The notes under the pieces were generated by a model. The model was given only the letters and a program-made list of their open reading frames with translations. It was not told the DNA's origin and searched no databases. The position numbers and the translations under genes are program-made. This document shows, piece after piece, positions 42,565-53,265 of a DNA stretch of 64,000 nucleotides. Origin of the DNA: Loripinus fragilis (Eukaryota; Mollusca; Bivalvia; Lucinida; Lucinidae); NCBI GenBank assembly GCA_964019695.1, contig OZ026515.1, positions 131,958,849 to 132,022,848 on the forward strand. The letters are read 5' to 3'. The stretch's first letter is position 1. Every line of letters starts with the position of its first letter.

Positions 42565-42893
42565 TTTGTCTGAGGGTGATAATGACAAATGGCGATCTCA
42601 AGGATCGGATTTTTCTATCCCACCCTCACACAGATAATGGCATTGGCTCACCATTGGCTGAAATATGAATCAAGAAGTCTCTGAATACGCTGAGAAATAT
42701 TATTACATGATGACGTCTCTCTGACTGAACAATGAAGTCACTTGTCGACCTTTTGCGTGAGTTCCAATATAATAAATGAACAGTATTGGTAAGATAACTT
42801 GTGTAAAAGAAGAGTTTCTGACCCATGCTAAAATCTCAGATATTCTTATCTGTTGTACAAGAAACAAATATCCGTCCATCGGGATCACCGTTT
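42565..42893. repeat. Dispersed ~330-bp repeat, copy 2
   Basis: Aligns with 39414-39750 at both ends (CGGATTTTTCTATCC / ACCCTCACAC and GCTAAAATCTCAGATATTCT). It abuts the MA MITE that begins at 42894. Confidence 0.6.
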
Positions 42894-44017
42894 GAGCCGC
42901 GGTATGTTATTCTCAACAATGTGGCATTTTGACTAGTGTAGACTCGTACAAGCATGTGCAAAGTAAGTAAGGGTGCAAAGATCAGGAGTCGATACAATCA
43001 AGTATCACACCTGACCCAGGATAACAATGGTAAAGTGACAAACTGACAGTTAGACACCACAAACGAGAGCCAAGAGGTTAGCCCTTTCCCAGCAGGTGAC
43101 CACAAGGCACATATAAACAGACGCGCACAAAGGCATAGCAAACACAAGACAAAAAAACATAAAAGGTCCACAAAAGAAGCTCCGCCATGGAACGGTCAGT
43201 AAAATAGTTTACTGGAGGGCTTAAACCGGTTTAACGGTGCACCAACCTCACCCTTAGTTCAGTAGATGTTTGGTTTGCATGAAAGACCCCTAATTTATCA
43301 ATGCATCATCTCATAGAACATATAAATCAAGATATAAAAAGCAGATAAAGCAAAGATAAGGACTCAACAGTTAATAAAACTCTGAATACCAGAGCAAAAG
43401 AAATCCAACAGGTAAACCCCGGTGGGCCCAACAAACAGCCAAAGCATCAGGCCCCTACCATCTCATCAATAGATAAGTCGGAACCGTCATAGAGTCTGAA
43501 GTCCGACCCACCGGCGTGCAATTAAAGAGGAAAGCAAAGTTGCCAACCGTGATTAGGTTGACCACCACGTATGCAGTCTGTTGTAAAACATTAATGTTAT
43601 AGCGAATCTTTTTATAATGGGAAATTATTTTAATGAACTGCGCTGAAAAAATATTAGACCCAACGATCTTTTCAATTTATACACCAAGTCACCATATAAT
43701 TCAGGTTCCGAAAATCGTAGGTGTAAGAGACATTTAAGTCCAAATTGGAATTTAGATATCAAATCATAGTATCGTCTATAAAATTTAGAAAAGGTTTTGC
43801 GAAGTTTATGATTCCGATAGCCTTGTTTAAGAAGTTTCTGAGTTAACAGCCCCCTTTTAAGCTTAGAAACTGCAAATGGTGTTCAGTCAGTAGTTCAAGA
43901 GTCATAGATATTCAAGCGACTAGCAAAGGCTATGATCAGACTGCGCGTATGCGCAGGCTGATCTAAGGCTTTGCTGGTCGCACATACCGCATTGTTGGAA
44001 ATCTCATGTCGCGGCTC
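42894..44017. repeat. MITE family MA, copy 4, split by retroelement
   Basis: The left piece (42894-42960) runs GAGCCGC to CAAGCATGTGCA. The right piece (43848-44017) resumes GCCCCCTTTTAAGCTTAG and ends TGGAAATCTCATG then CGGCTC. Joined, they reproduce the 35304-35540 reference with no obvious loss. The break point GTGCA|GCC lies in a segment conserved in other copies. Confidence 0.88.
42961..43847 (-). pseudogene. 5'-truncated family B retroelement (RT remnant)
   Basis: Inserted in an MA MITE. Read on the minus strand from 43847 it first encodes the C-terminal part of a reverse-transcriptase-type protein: KLLKQGYRNHKLRKTFSKFY, then DLISKFQFGLKCLL, SEPELYGDLVYKLKR, and after frameshifts and stops GRTSDSMTV-like sequence. 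It then runs into a ~550-base 3' region ending ACCCTTACTTACTTT. The protein parallels the remnants at 56570-56830 and 61955-62510. I recognise it as an RT family that I associate with bivalve and lancelet genomes, possibly Penelope-like from its FLD-type thumb layout, but class is unproven. It is truncated and frameshifted, so not functional. Confidence 0.75.
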
Positions 44018-44035
44018 ATTTGTCCACACTAGGCA

Positions 44036-44110
44036 AGCCTCGTGATGCCAAACGTTTATTCTCGGGACGGATTTTTCTATTCCACCCTCACACTTATGAT
44101 AGATGAAGAT
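44036..44110. repeat. Short copy of ~330-bp repeat
   Basis: TTCTCGGGACGGATTTTTCT followed by TCCACCCTCACACTTATGAT matches the left end of 42565-42893 only. Confidence 0.5.
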
Positions 44111-44152
44111 ACTATTATGATCATTTACTGGTTCACTATTTAAATATGGCTT

Positions 44153-44236
44153 AAAATCGAAAACATTGTTTCTAGCGATTTTTGATCCGCGTTTGCCGAT
44201 TGGTAGATCGTTTTCGACTGCCGCCTATTCGCTGTG
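44153..44236. repeat. Half copy of palindromic MITE M4
   Basis: AAAATCGAAAACATTGTTTC then GCGATTTTTGATCCGCGTTT and GACTGCCGCCTATTCG match the right half of 40225-40417. The left half is missing. Confidence 0.6.
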
Positions 44237-44268
44237 AGTATAAGCCCTAGCAATATGACCGAGATATA

Positions 44269-45313
44269 CACTGAACCGAAGTTCTAAGTAGCCACTTTTC
44301 AATTTCTTTTTTCTGACTAAGCCCTAGTGATATTAAAATGAATTTTTGCCCAAGTATGTGTATTGTAATGAACTAAAGTTAAGCAGTGTTTTGGAAGAGT
44401 TTTCTATCACTTCACGATTTTTGGGTTCAAAAATGCTAAAATCAAATTTTTGAAGAAAATAAGCGTTTAAGTGCAGTTTTAATCAAAGTCAAGTACACGT
44501 GATTGCAAATCTGCCTAGTCGAAAAACATCAAACACTTGACATTTTGCTTATGACAGATTTTTTATGAATTTTTAAAAATTGACAATTTTCCGAATTTTC
44601 CGAAATTTTCGGAAATCATCAGCTGCACATACTAAAATCATTGTATGTGTTTTATTTTACGTTAATATGTTTGACAAAACACCATGCAACTTGATGAACC
44701 CATTTTCTAATGATATTTTTTACTTATTTGGTATCCACTTCCGCTTTTAACGTGAAACTTTAAAGGTCATTTAACTGGCATTTGTTAAAGATTTCTTTTA
44801 ATTTTTAAGCTGAACAGTGAAGCCAAGTCATAATAAAGAACCCCTGAAAATTGCACTAATGTGCCGCGGATAATAAAGCGTACAGAGCAATGCAAAGTGT
44901 GCATGCAAACTGCATGGTAAAGCTAAAATTCCTTTGATTAAGTTGTTGACCGTGGCTGTCTTCATGTTAACGTAGAAGAGGAATGGAGTGTTCAATTGTC
45001 AAAAAAAAATTTGATTCATTTCATCTTATATCACAGATGTTATAAACAGCTTGAAACTAATTAAAATATAAATGGATAACGTATCTGATAAATAGTTAAT
45101 ATCACACTAAAAAGTGTGACTTTTTGAAATGATGGTACCTTTACTCGGACCTCGTCTGTGCAAGGTCTACCAAACATTTTGAAATGACATAATTTGCAGA
45201 GTCTCAACAAAGCCTTGGACCTTCTTATAGAATTTAAATTTTGTGAGAGCGATTTTTACTTTCTGAACAGGAGCAAAAATTGTATAGTGGCTACTTATAA
45301 CTTCGGTTCAGTG
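44269..45313 (-). mobile_element. Non-autonomous DNA transposon T1, copy 2
   Basis: Inverted relative to 13457-14512 and alignable over its ~1.05 kb. TIRs begin CACTGAACCGAAGTTCTAAG and, from the right, CACTGAACCGAAGTTATAAG. TATA flanks both ends. Differences between copies are scattered, and no frame is conserved, supporting a non-coding element. Confidence 0.85.
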
Positions 45314-45539
45314 TATATTGCGTGCCTACAAAACGTCTAATACACATGTTGCTCAGAAAAAAATAAATGTGTATGAATTGAAGGAGTTGAGGGATCAACA
45401 CTCAAAAATCATCCAATATATTTAAAATTTACAATATGCTATAAAGTGTGTTGCATCCATAATGGGTCAGAGCACGCGACATCTTACAAAAAAATGTACC
45501 ACAAACACCTCTGATAAACGCACTTGTTAATGTCTCCAG

Positions 45540-45739
45540 AGGGAGCGCAGTGGCTCAGTGGTAGAGTGCTGGACTCGAGACCGAGGGACCGCGGATTAGA
45601 GCCTCGCCGGCGTCACTGCCACGTGGCCTTTGAGCAATACACATTTATCCTAGCTTAGTACTTGTTCAACCCTGGAAGATCCGTCCCTACATAACTGAAA
45701 GATTGTTTATGGGACATAAAGAATCAAATCAAACAAAAC
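45540..45739 (+). mobile_element. tRNA-derived SINE, copy 2
   Basis: Same family as 35689-35882, with a TGGCTCAGTGGTAGAGTG A-box region and GATTAGAGCC where copy 1 has a better B box. The tail is AAGAATCAAATCAAACAAAA. An exact 11-base target duplication AATGTCTCCAG lies at 45529-45539 and 45740-45750. No coding content. Confidence 0.92.
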
Positions 45740-45789
45740 AATGTCTCCAGCAAAGCTAGATATCAATTATTTGGTCAGTGCATTCTTCT

Positions 45790-45935
45790 ACATCCGTACT
45801 TTGATTATGCAAGCATTAAAGGTTCTGGCGAGTCTGAGCACATGCACGGACTTCCTTGAGCCTTCGCTGCTTGCCGATGCAATAAGTACCGAAAACTTTT
45901 CCACTGGCTCAAATGTAAGATTTGGTACTTATTAT
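45790..45935. repeat. Family M5 copy
   Basis: GGTTCTGGCGAGTCTGAGCA faces GACTTCCTTGAGCCTTCGCT around CATGCA, followed by AATAAGTACC and later TTTGGTACTTATT. Confidence 0.6.
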
Positions 45936-46994
45936 ATTGAATAATCGAACCAATCAATATGTGATAGACATATGTGCTGTAATGTATTCGTATCTTAGTG
46001 CAGTCAGGTTGCAATAGAAAGTTTCCGAAGGTTTTTCTCGTTTCATTTTCAATGTGATTGTATATGGAAAGTAAGTAGCAAACTAAAACTCTCTAGATCT
46101 TCAGCATAATGATTTATTGAAGATGAAAGCTATTTTATCAACACACTCGTTGTTTCGTGTGAAATATAAACCCATGTCTTTATGAAATTTGTCAATTTAA
46201 AGGACAAATTGCACATAGTTTATCGCATCCAAAATGTAGATATTTTTCATGAAATAACAATATTTGCCTTCAGACGTACTTTAAGGTAGAGCAATAACAA
46301 AGCAATATCAATCATCGGAGTTCAATTTTAAGGACACATCTCCTACAGACATACAGCCATTTCAACAAGGCAGACAGAGAACCGGTTTGCTTTTTTTTCA
46401 TCAAGCAAAATCAGTAACATCATCTGGTCCTTACAAAAAAAAACACTTTTATTTGTCATTGCTGATTAAGTCTCAGACACTCGGAGCTATTTTCCTCATT
46501 ATATTTAATAGAAAAAAATACAGACTGGAATCAAGCCCTACCTCATTATATTAAAATTGAACAGTATTCATAGGACACAGATGCCCCGCACGTTGCACTT
46601 TCCGTGAAGTTCGTACAGTTACCCATTTAAGCCAGCGTCCTTTTAATGGGACATTGACAAACAGTTCCCAACCAGAATGCGGCGTCTGATCAGGTTATTC
46701 ACTGTGCGTTTAGAGTATGTAATTTTAATTTAAATTAAAAACGTACTGCTCAACAACCCTTAAATTCGAATGGAGTCGTCCAATTGATAAGGGTGGGAAA
46801 TTTCATTAGGCATAAACGGGTTAGTGAAAATGCAAGTGTGTTCAATTTACAATATGTAGCCTGGATATTGGTGTAAAAAAATATATTTAAAACCGGGCAG
46901 TGATGGTGCTTCAAAGTAACTCAACATAGGCCCGCCAGTAAAACGCCACTAAATGGACGATAGTGGCCCGCTTTTATATGGTTACTGGGTAATG
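45936..46994. other. No gene; M2-like core
   Basis: AGGCCCGCCAGTAAAACGCC at about 46930 facing TAGTGGCCCGC resembles the M2 central palindrome. The rest is AT-rich without a matched repeat or credible frame. Confidence 0.45.
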
Positions 46995-47455
46995 GTTTCC
47001 TAATGATGCTGTTGAGTCCTTATCTTTGCTTCATCTCTTTTTTATATCTTGATTTATATGTTCTAGGAGATGATGCATTGACAAGTTAGGTGTCTTTCGT
47101 GCAAACAAAACATATATGTGTCTTGATTCACATCTGAACTAAGGGTGAGGTTGGCGCGCCATGAAACCGGTTTAAGCCCTCCCTTTAAATATTTTTACTG
47201 ACCGTTCCAAGTGGTGCTTCTTTTGTGGATCATTTATGTTAATTCTGTCCTGTTTTAGTTATGCTTTCGTGCGCGCGTCTGTTTATTGGTGACATGTGGT
47301 CACCTGCTTGGAAAGGGGTGACCGCTTGGGTCTCGTTTGTGATGTCAAATTGTGAAGTTGTCACTTTCCCATTGGTTTCCTGGGTTAGGTGTGGTGCTTG
47401 AATGTATCGAATTCTGACATTTGCCCTCTTTCTTACTTTGAGAGATCAACATTAC
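46995..47455 (+). repeat. Family B retroelement 3' region
   Basis: Plus-sense match to the non-coding part of 42961-43847: TGAGTCCTTATCTTTGCTTC, ACCGGTTTAAGCCCTCC, TTTTACTGACCGTTCC, GGTGCTTCTTTTGTGGATCA, and the TTTGCCCTCTTTCTTACTTT terminus. The coding part is absent, so the insertion was truncated within the 3' region. Confidence 0.75.
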
Positions 47456-48085
47456 AGCTCTGCATGCGTGTTTTTCAGTTATCACCAAGAAACCACAAAT
47501 ATCCTATTTTGTTTTTTAATTCAAATGTGCACGCACAGATATGTAGTTACGTCTCTAAGGGTCCTAAAATTATGTTGTTATTAGGTATTCTATAAAATAC
47601 CTCCTCTGATTGGCTGAAATTAGCTTTCACTGGTTGTGACAAATCTTGATGTCCAAACGTTACAACGTTACAGTGATGAGCTAAATTTAGCCCAGGACAA
47701 GTAGACATCAGGATTTTTCAGTGCTGACAGACAGCTAAAATCGATTGAACGAAATTTAGCCCAATACAGGTTAACATGATTTTTTTTACTGCTGCCTAAC
47801 AGCCAAAAATAGATATTGAAACACTGACAGATTTCTTATGCATATTTCACAGGTCGAATGTTTTGAATTCAGAATTCGTTCATTTTATAAGAACAGTAAT
47901 TTAAATATTGCAATTCATTTGCACATCTCATAAGAGTTTCAGAAATTTGGGAAGTATATTGTTGAAATAATCTTGTATTCAATGCACTAGGAGCATCTGA
48001 CTTGAGAAACTTTATAAAAATGAAAAATACTTTATTTAAAACTAGGAAAAGAGAGACAGTGTCATATAGCGAAACCAGTTGGCAG
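47456..48085. other. No supported gene
   Basis: A 100-codon minus frame (47869-48171) runs into the satellite array and has no recognisable domain. Two GACAAATCTTGATG / GACATCAGGATTTTT stretches near 47637 and 47705 form a weak inverted pair. Confidence 0.4.
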
Positions 48086-49290
48086 CCTCGGTGAACATAA
48101 CTATTCTCGGGTTGACAATTCCTGATGTAAACCTCAAAAGATCGCATCAATTGTATAATGACCTGTGTCAATCATTTTGATTTCAAATACTTGTGGATTT
48201 AAAAAAAAGTTTTTATAATGGTAATTGTGTCAAACGAGCCTCGGTGAACATCACTATTCTCGGGTTGACAAATCCTGATGTTAACCTCAAAAGAGTTCAT
48301 CAATTGTATAATGACCTGTGTCAATTATTTTGATTTCAAATACTTGTGGATTTAAAAAAAGTTTTTATAATGGTAATTGTGTCGAAAACCTCGGTGAATA
48401 TCACTATTCTCGGGTTGACAAATCCTGAGGATAACCTCAAATGATCGCATCAATTGTATAATGACCTGTGTCAATCATTTTGATTTTAAATACTTGTGGA
48501 TTTTAAAAAAAGGTTTTTATAATGGTAATTGTGTCAAACGAGCCTCGGTGAACATAACTATTCTCAGGTTGACAAATCCTGATGTTAACCTCAAAAGAGT
48601 GCATCAATTGTATAATGACATGTGTCAATCATTCTGATTTCAAATACTTGTGGATTTAAAAAAAAGTTAATATAATGGTAATTGTGTCAAACGAGCCTCG
48701 GTAAACATCACTATTCTCGGTTTGACAAATCCTGATGTTAACCTCAAAAGAGTGCATCAATTGTATAATGACCTGTGTCAATTATTTTGATTTCAAATAC
48801 TTGTGGATTTAAAAAAAGTTTTTATAATGGTAATTGTGTCGAAAACCTCGGTGAATATCACTATTCTCGGGTTGACAAATCCTGAGGATAACCTCAAATG
48901 ATCGCATCAATTGTATAATGACCTGTGTCAATCATTTTGATTTTAAATACTTGTGGATTTTAAAAAAAGGTTTTTATAATGGTAATTGTGTCAAACGAGC
49001 CTCGGTGAACATAACTATTCTCAGGTTGACAAATCCTGATGTTAACCTCAAAAGAGTGCATCAATTGTATAATGACATGTGTCAATCATTCTGATTTCAA
49101 ATACTTGTGGATTTAAAAAAAAGTTTATATAATGGTAATTGTGTCAAACGAGCCTCTGTGAAGGTTGACAAATCCTGAGGATAACCTCGAAAGAATGCAT
49201 CAATTGTATAATGACCTGTGTCAATCATTTTGATTTTAAATACTTGAGGATTTAAAAAAAGTTTTTATAATGATAAGTGTGTCAAACGGC
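48086..49290. repeat. ~152-bp satellite with 457-bp higher-order repeat
   Basis: Eight monomers begin at about 48086, 48239, 48389, 48543, 48696, 48846, 49000 and 49153. Each runs CCTCGGTGAACATCACTATT, TTGACAAATCCTGATG, CATCAATTGTATAATGACC and ATACTTGTGGATTTAAAA. Monomer lengths cycle 153, 150, 154, 153, 150, 154. Variants such as GTCGAAAACC and GAGGATAACC recur every third unit, so monomers 2-4 and 5-7 are near-identical trimers. The last monomer is decayed and partly deleted. Confidence 0.95.
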
Positions 49291-49566
49291 ATGGAAATCG
49301 AAACTAATTTTTCGACTCATAAGGCTCTGTAGCTATGGGAGATAATGCAGACAGACGTAACTTTGAACACAGAAAGTAGGTTTTTGGAAGAAATGTCACG
49401 AACAAGTTTGGTGGTTACCGTTACTTCTTACAATATTTTCATAGTAGTGCCAACTAATCTGCACACTCATGTAGATGCCAACAGGTAATTTTTTACAGTC
49501 AGATAAACTAAGTGGGAGACCTTGGGATATTCGTTAGAAAAAGATTGGTGATCCAACACCAGGCCG
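49291..49566. other. No gene recognised
   Basis: Spacer between the satellite and a hairpin element. Confidence 0.35.
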
Positions 49567-49703
49567 ATATTATAAAACTTGTGTCCATTCTCAAACTCAA
49601 AATAAAGCGCAATAATTGGCTGCTTGCGGACATGTGTGTCCACAAGCAGCCAATCATTGCGCTTTATTTTGAGTCTGAGACTGTACTAAAGTTTTATAGC
49701 CTC
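49567..49703. repeat. Hairpin MITE with ~43-bp arms
   Basis: The core hairpin (49590-49679) pairs CTCAAACTCAAAATAAAGCG, AATTGGCTGCTTG and GGACA with their complements around a TGTG loop. Outer ends TATTATAAAACTT and AAGTTTTATAGC are also inverted. One small gap aside, the arms are nearly perfect. The frame running through it (49512-49751) is an artefact of the palindrome. Confidence 0.8.
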
Positions 49704-50276
49704 GGGGCCAGGTTTTCCATATTTAATGTGCTGTCATTTATACGGCTCTAATACAGAGGAGAGGCAGCTGTAAGGCAAACGTATCGGTTAGCAGGATATC
49801 AATTCCCTAGCTGTCACTGGTGATGGATGTAGGTGAATACTCGTTTCAATCTTTGTTCTGCCAAGTAAATGATCAGAGTATTAGTTCTATAGCCCTTTAA
49901 GGACATGCATAATTGGCCATTTGACTTCAAACATTTTCTGAACCAAAGAAAGAGGAAACATATCTTTATATAAACTGGTAACTGATACTTAACACGAAAT
50001 TTGTTTTCCGCTGAACTGTCGTTGGTTCTGGTGTAACCATTCAACTGCTTGAAGGACATATATGCTTCTAAATGCTTCCCATGGTGAAATCTGTCCAATA
50101 CTTTGCATACAGTTTGTTTTATGCATGGACTATCCATTTATAAAATAAAAAGGATATGTCACCTTGCTTAGTTTTTCATAAACTCATATGGAGGTTTTCA
50201 GCAGTTTGTCAATTTTCTAAACAGGTGAAAGAATAAAAAAAACAAGACCGAACTCTGCTCTAAGCCTGTGTCACCG
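49704..50276. other. No supported gene
   Basis: A 107-codon minus frame (49814-50137) has no recognisable motif. No repeat is matched. Confidence 0.4.
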
Positions 50277-52440
50277 GTGCACATCGGTGTGTGAACAGTC
50301 GATATGCAAAGTTCCAATATACAGGAATGAAATCAGATTACATCCAAATAACACAATGTAATCTACAGTACGTGACTTAACAATTTCTAAGTTAAACACT
50401 AAAAAATATATTATCAAATATGGATAAATATAGGGTGTACATGTTAGATGTGTGAACAATCATAATACAAAGTTTGAATATAAAGGAATGAAAACTGCTT
50501 GAGTTACAGATTACACAAACAAGACATCCCCTGAGCATTTCGGATGAAAAAAATGTCTAAATTCAACAGACATGTTCAATGTATGAACAATCAAAATGCA
50601 AAGTTTGGATATTAAGGAATGAAAACCCTTGGAGTTACAGATAACGCAAACCTGAAACCATCTAAGCATTTCCAATGAAAAAAATCTAAGTTCAATCCCC
50701 CCAAAAATGAAAAAAAAATATCATCAAATGTGCATAAAATAGGTGGTGCACATCTTCAATCTGTGAACAATCATTATGCAAAGTTTGAATATATAGAATG
50801 AATACTGTTTGAGTTACAAATTACACAAACAAGGCATCCCCTAAGCATCTTGGAAGGAAAAAATGTCTAAATTCAACACCAGTCAAAAATGGAAAACAAT
50901 ATTTATTAAATGTGCACAAAATGGAAGCTGCGCATCTTCAATATGTGAACAATCATTATGCAAAGTTTGAATATAAAGTAATGAATATTGTTGGAGTTGC
51001 AGATTACACAAACTAGGCACCCCCTAAGCATTACGGATGGAAAAAATGTCTTAGTTCAACACCCTTCAAAAAAGTGAAAACAATGAAATTTTGCACAAAA
51101 TAGGAGGTGCACATCTTCAATGTGGGAACAATCATTATGCAACTATTGAACATAAAGGAATGAAAACTGTTGGAGTTTCACATTAAACGGACTAGGCACC
51201 CCCTAAGCATTTCTGATGGAAAAAGTGTCTAAGTCCAACACCCGTCAAAAATTAGAAAAAAAATATGAAATGTGCACAAAATAGAAGGTGCACATCTTCA
51301 ATGTGTGAATAATCATATTGTAAAGTATGAATATAAAGGCATGAATACTGTTGGAGTTGCAGATTACACAACTTAGGCAACCCCTAAGCATTACTGATGG
51401 AAAAAATGTCTAAAATAGTAAGTGAGTATGATCAGGAAATACCACAATCACAAACCGCAGACAACCCCGTTGCACCGCGAGGAAGAGCCGCTCAACCATT
51501 ACGAGACACCAGGAAGACAAATTAAGCAAAGCAATCAGCTCTATCTTCACCATCAAGATGTTTGCAATACTAGAATGGACACAAAGAAACGTACAACAAA
51601 ACATAGAACAATTACAGACTCCCACCGTAGGAGTTACAATAAACAAAAAGCTAACAACAACAGAACTACCGCCTTAGAACGGACAGCAGCCTAAGCCACC
51701 GGGGGGGGGGGGGGGGGGGCTTAAATGCATTTTACTGGTACCAAATCTTGATGAAACAAAGAAAAGGGCTCATGACTCACAGTTAGTCAGAGCTAAAGAA
51801 AACCTCAAGTTGAGCCACGGTAGGTCCAGCTACAGATAAGCATCAGTTAAAGGAATGAAAACTGTTGGAGTTTCAGATTACACAAACTAGGCACCCTCTA
51901 AGCATTTCTGTTGAAAAATGTCTTAGTTCAACACTTGTCAAAAATAAGAAAAAAAATGAAATGTGCACAAAATGGAAATGCACATCTTCAATGTGTTAAC
52001 AATCATTATGTAAAGTATGAATATAAAGGAATGAATACTGTTAGAGTTACCGGTTACACAAACTAGGTACCTTCTAAGCATTTCGGATGATAAAAATGTC
52101 AATGTTCAACACCCCTCAAAAATGAGAAAATAAATATGAAACGTGCACAAAATAGGAGGCACACATCTTAAATATGTGAACAATCATGAGGAAAGGAATA
52201 AAAACTTTTGGAGTTACAGATTACACAAATTTGGTACCCCTAAAGTGTTGCCGATAGACGGACAGACGGACGGACGGACGGACGGACAAGTTCAACACCC
52301 CTCAAAAATTAGAAAAAAAGTATGAAATGTGCACAAAATAGGAGGTGCACATCTTTAATATGTGAACACCAATAGGCAAAGTTTGAATGAAAAGGAATAA
52401 AAACTTTTGGAGTTACAGATTACACAAACTATGTCCCCCT
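50277..52440. repeat. ~180-bp tandem satellite, interrupted
   Basis: Units carry CACATCTTCAATNTGTGAAC, CATTATGCAAAGTTTGAATA, GTTGGAGTTACAGATTACAC, CCCCTAAGCATT and TTCAACACCC. Unit starts at about 50751, 50933, 51112, 51293, 51983, 52164 and 52350 give a period near 180. Earlier units (50277, 50436, 50573) are shorter or partial. Late units acquire a (ACGG)n tract near 52257-52288. A retroelement fragment splits the array at 51413-51846. Confidence 0.9.
51413..51846 (-). repeat. Family A retroelement tail inside satellite
   Basis: Minus-sense family A 3' region ending ATAGTAAGTGAGTATGATCA. It includes GAGACACCAGGAAGACAAAT, CCGCCTTAGAACGGACAGC and GGTACCAAATCTTGATG. A 19-base G run at 51701-51719 replaces a 4-6-base run in other copies. 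The satellite resumes at AAGGAATGAAAACTG, skipping about half a unit, so the insertion was accompanied by a deletion or register shift. Confidence 0.75.
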
Positions 52441-52667
52441 AGTGTTGCGGACGGACTGACGGACGGAGTGGACCCACTACTAGACCTGCTTTAGCTAAAG
52501 CGACGCAGGTAAAAACACTAGTGCTAAATATCAAGCTAAAGTTGTAATCTTCAGCCAGCTTCTTTCCTTTAACTAAATTATTGCCTTTTGGAAAATGTGC
52601 AAGTTCATTTGTTATCCCAGCCTGTGACAAGATTTGTTTTTGTGGCTGTTCGATGGCACTAACCAGT

Positions 52668-52870
52668 ACTCGGCCAGTGGGTTTATGGTGTTTGCGGTTT
52701 TATGTCCGGGAGCACCCGAAGGCTTAGCCAGCAGTGGTTCTGAATTTTAAAGCATCTCAAAAGACGGGGCCACGGCTTAAAGTCTCATCCGACAGACTAG
52801 GAAAGCGGGGAATCGAACTCAGGACCGGGTACAAGGCAAGTGACTTATTCACTACACCACGACGACTATA
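52668..52870 (-). repeat. tRNA-headed SINE, second family
   Basis: On the minus strand from about 52867: GTCGTGGTGTAGTGAATAAG (A box region), then CCTGAGTTCGATTCCCCGC (B box), a ~65-base tRNA-like head. The body includes GGATGAGACTTTAAGCC and ends CGAGTACTGGTT. The 28798-28882 fragment shares the end. No target duplication was identified. Confidence 0.7.
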
Positions 52871-53185
52871 TTTTGGCAGTTTGTCGAAAATTGGAACTTG
52901 TTTTTAGAATGAAATTGTATATTAAGAAAACTGATATCGAAAATCTCAAAAGATTACTTTCATTCCATGGACTATTATAATACCTTTTAGAAAAAAAAGA
53001 ATACAATATGGGGTCCCGTACTAACTATTTTTTAGGAGGGCCATATTTAATCCACCCCATAGGTTTGATGCATAATTCAATATAAAAAGTTCAGGATTTA
53101 CCATTTCAGTCATTTGGATGATGCCATTTTACTAGTACGAAGTAATTTAGCATTACATGCTTAAAAAGACATTGAAAGTAAGCGC

Positions 53186-53265
53186 CCTTCCAGGAATAGA
53201 CCGTGGTCTTCTGGTTCCGAAGCCCAACACGCTAACCATTAGGCCAAGAAGTCAGGCCATGAACG
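53186..53265 (-). repeat. tRNA-like SINE fragment
   Basis: On the minus strand, TTGGCCTAATGGTTAGCGTG resembles an A-box region and GGTCTATTCCTGG a worn B box. Only the head remains. Confidence 0.5.

Noticed and set aside
48086..52440. CRISPR-like regular repeats
   Set aside because: Units are directly adjacent tandem monomers without unique spacers, in eukaryotic DNA.
52800..52870. tRNA gene on the minus strand
   Set aside because: The tRNA-like head continues into a SINE body and the acceptor stem does not close properly.
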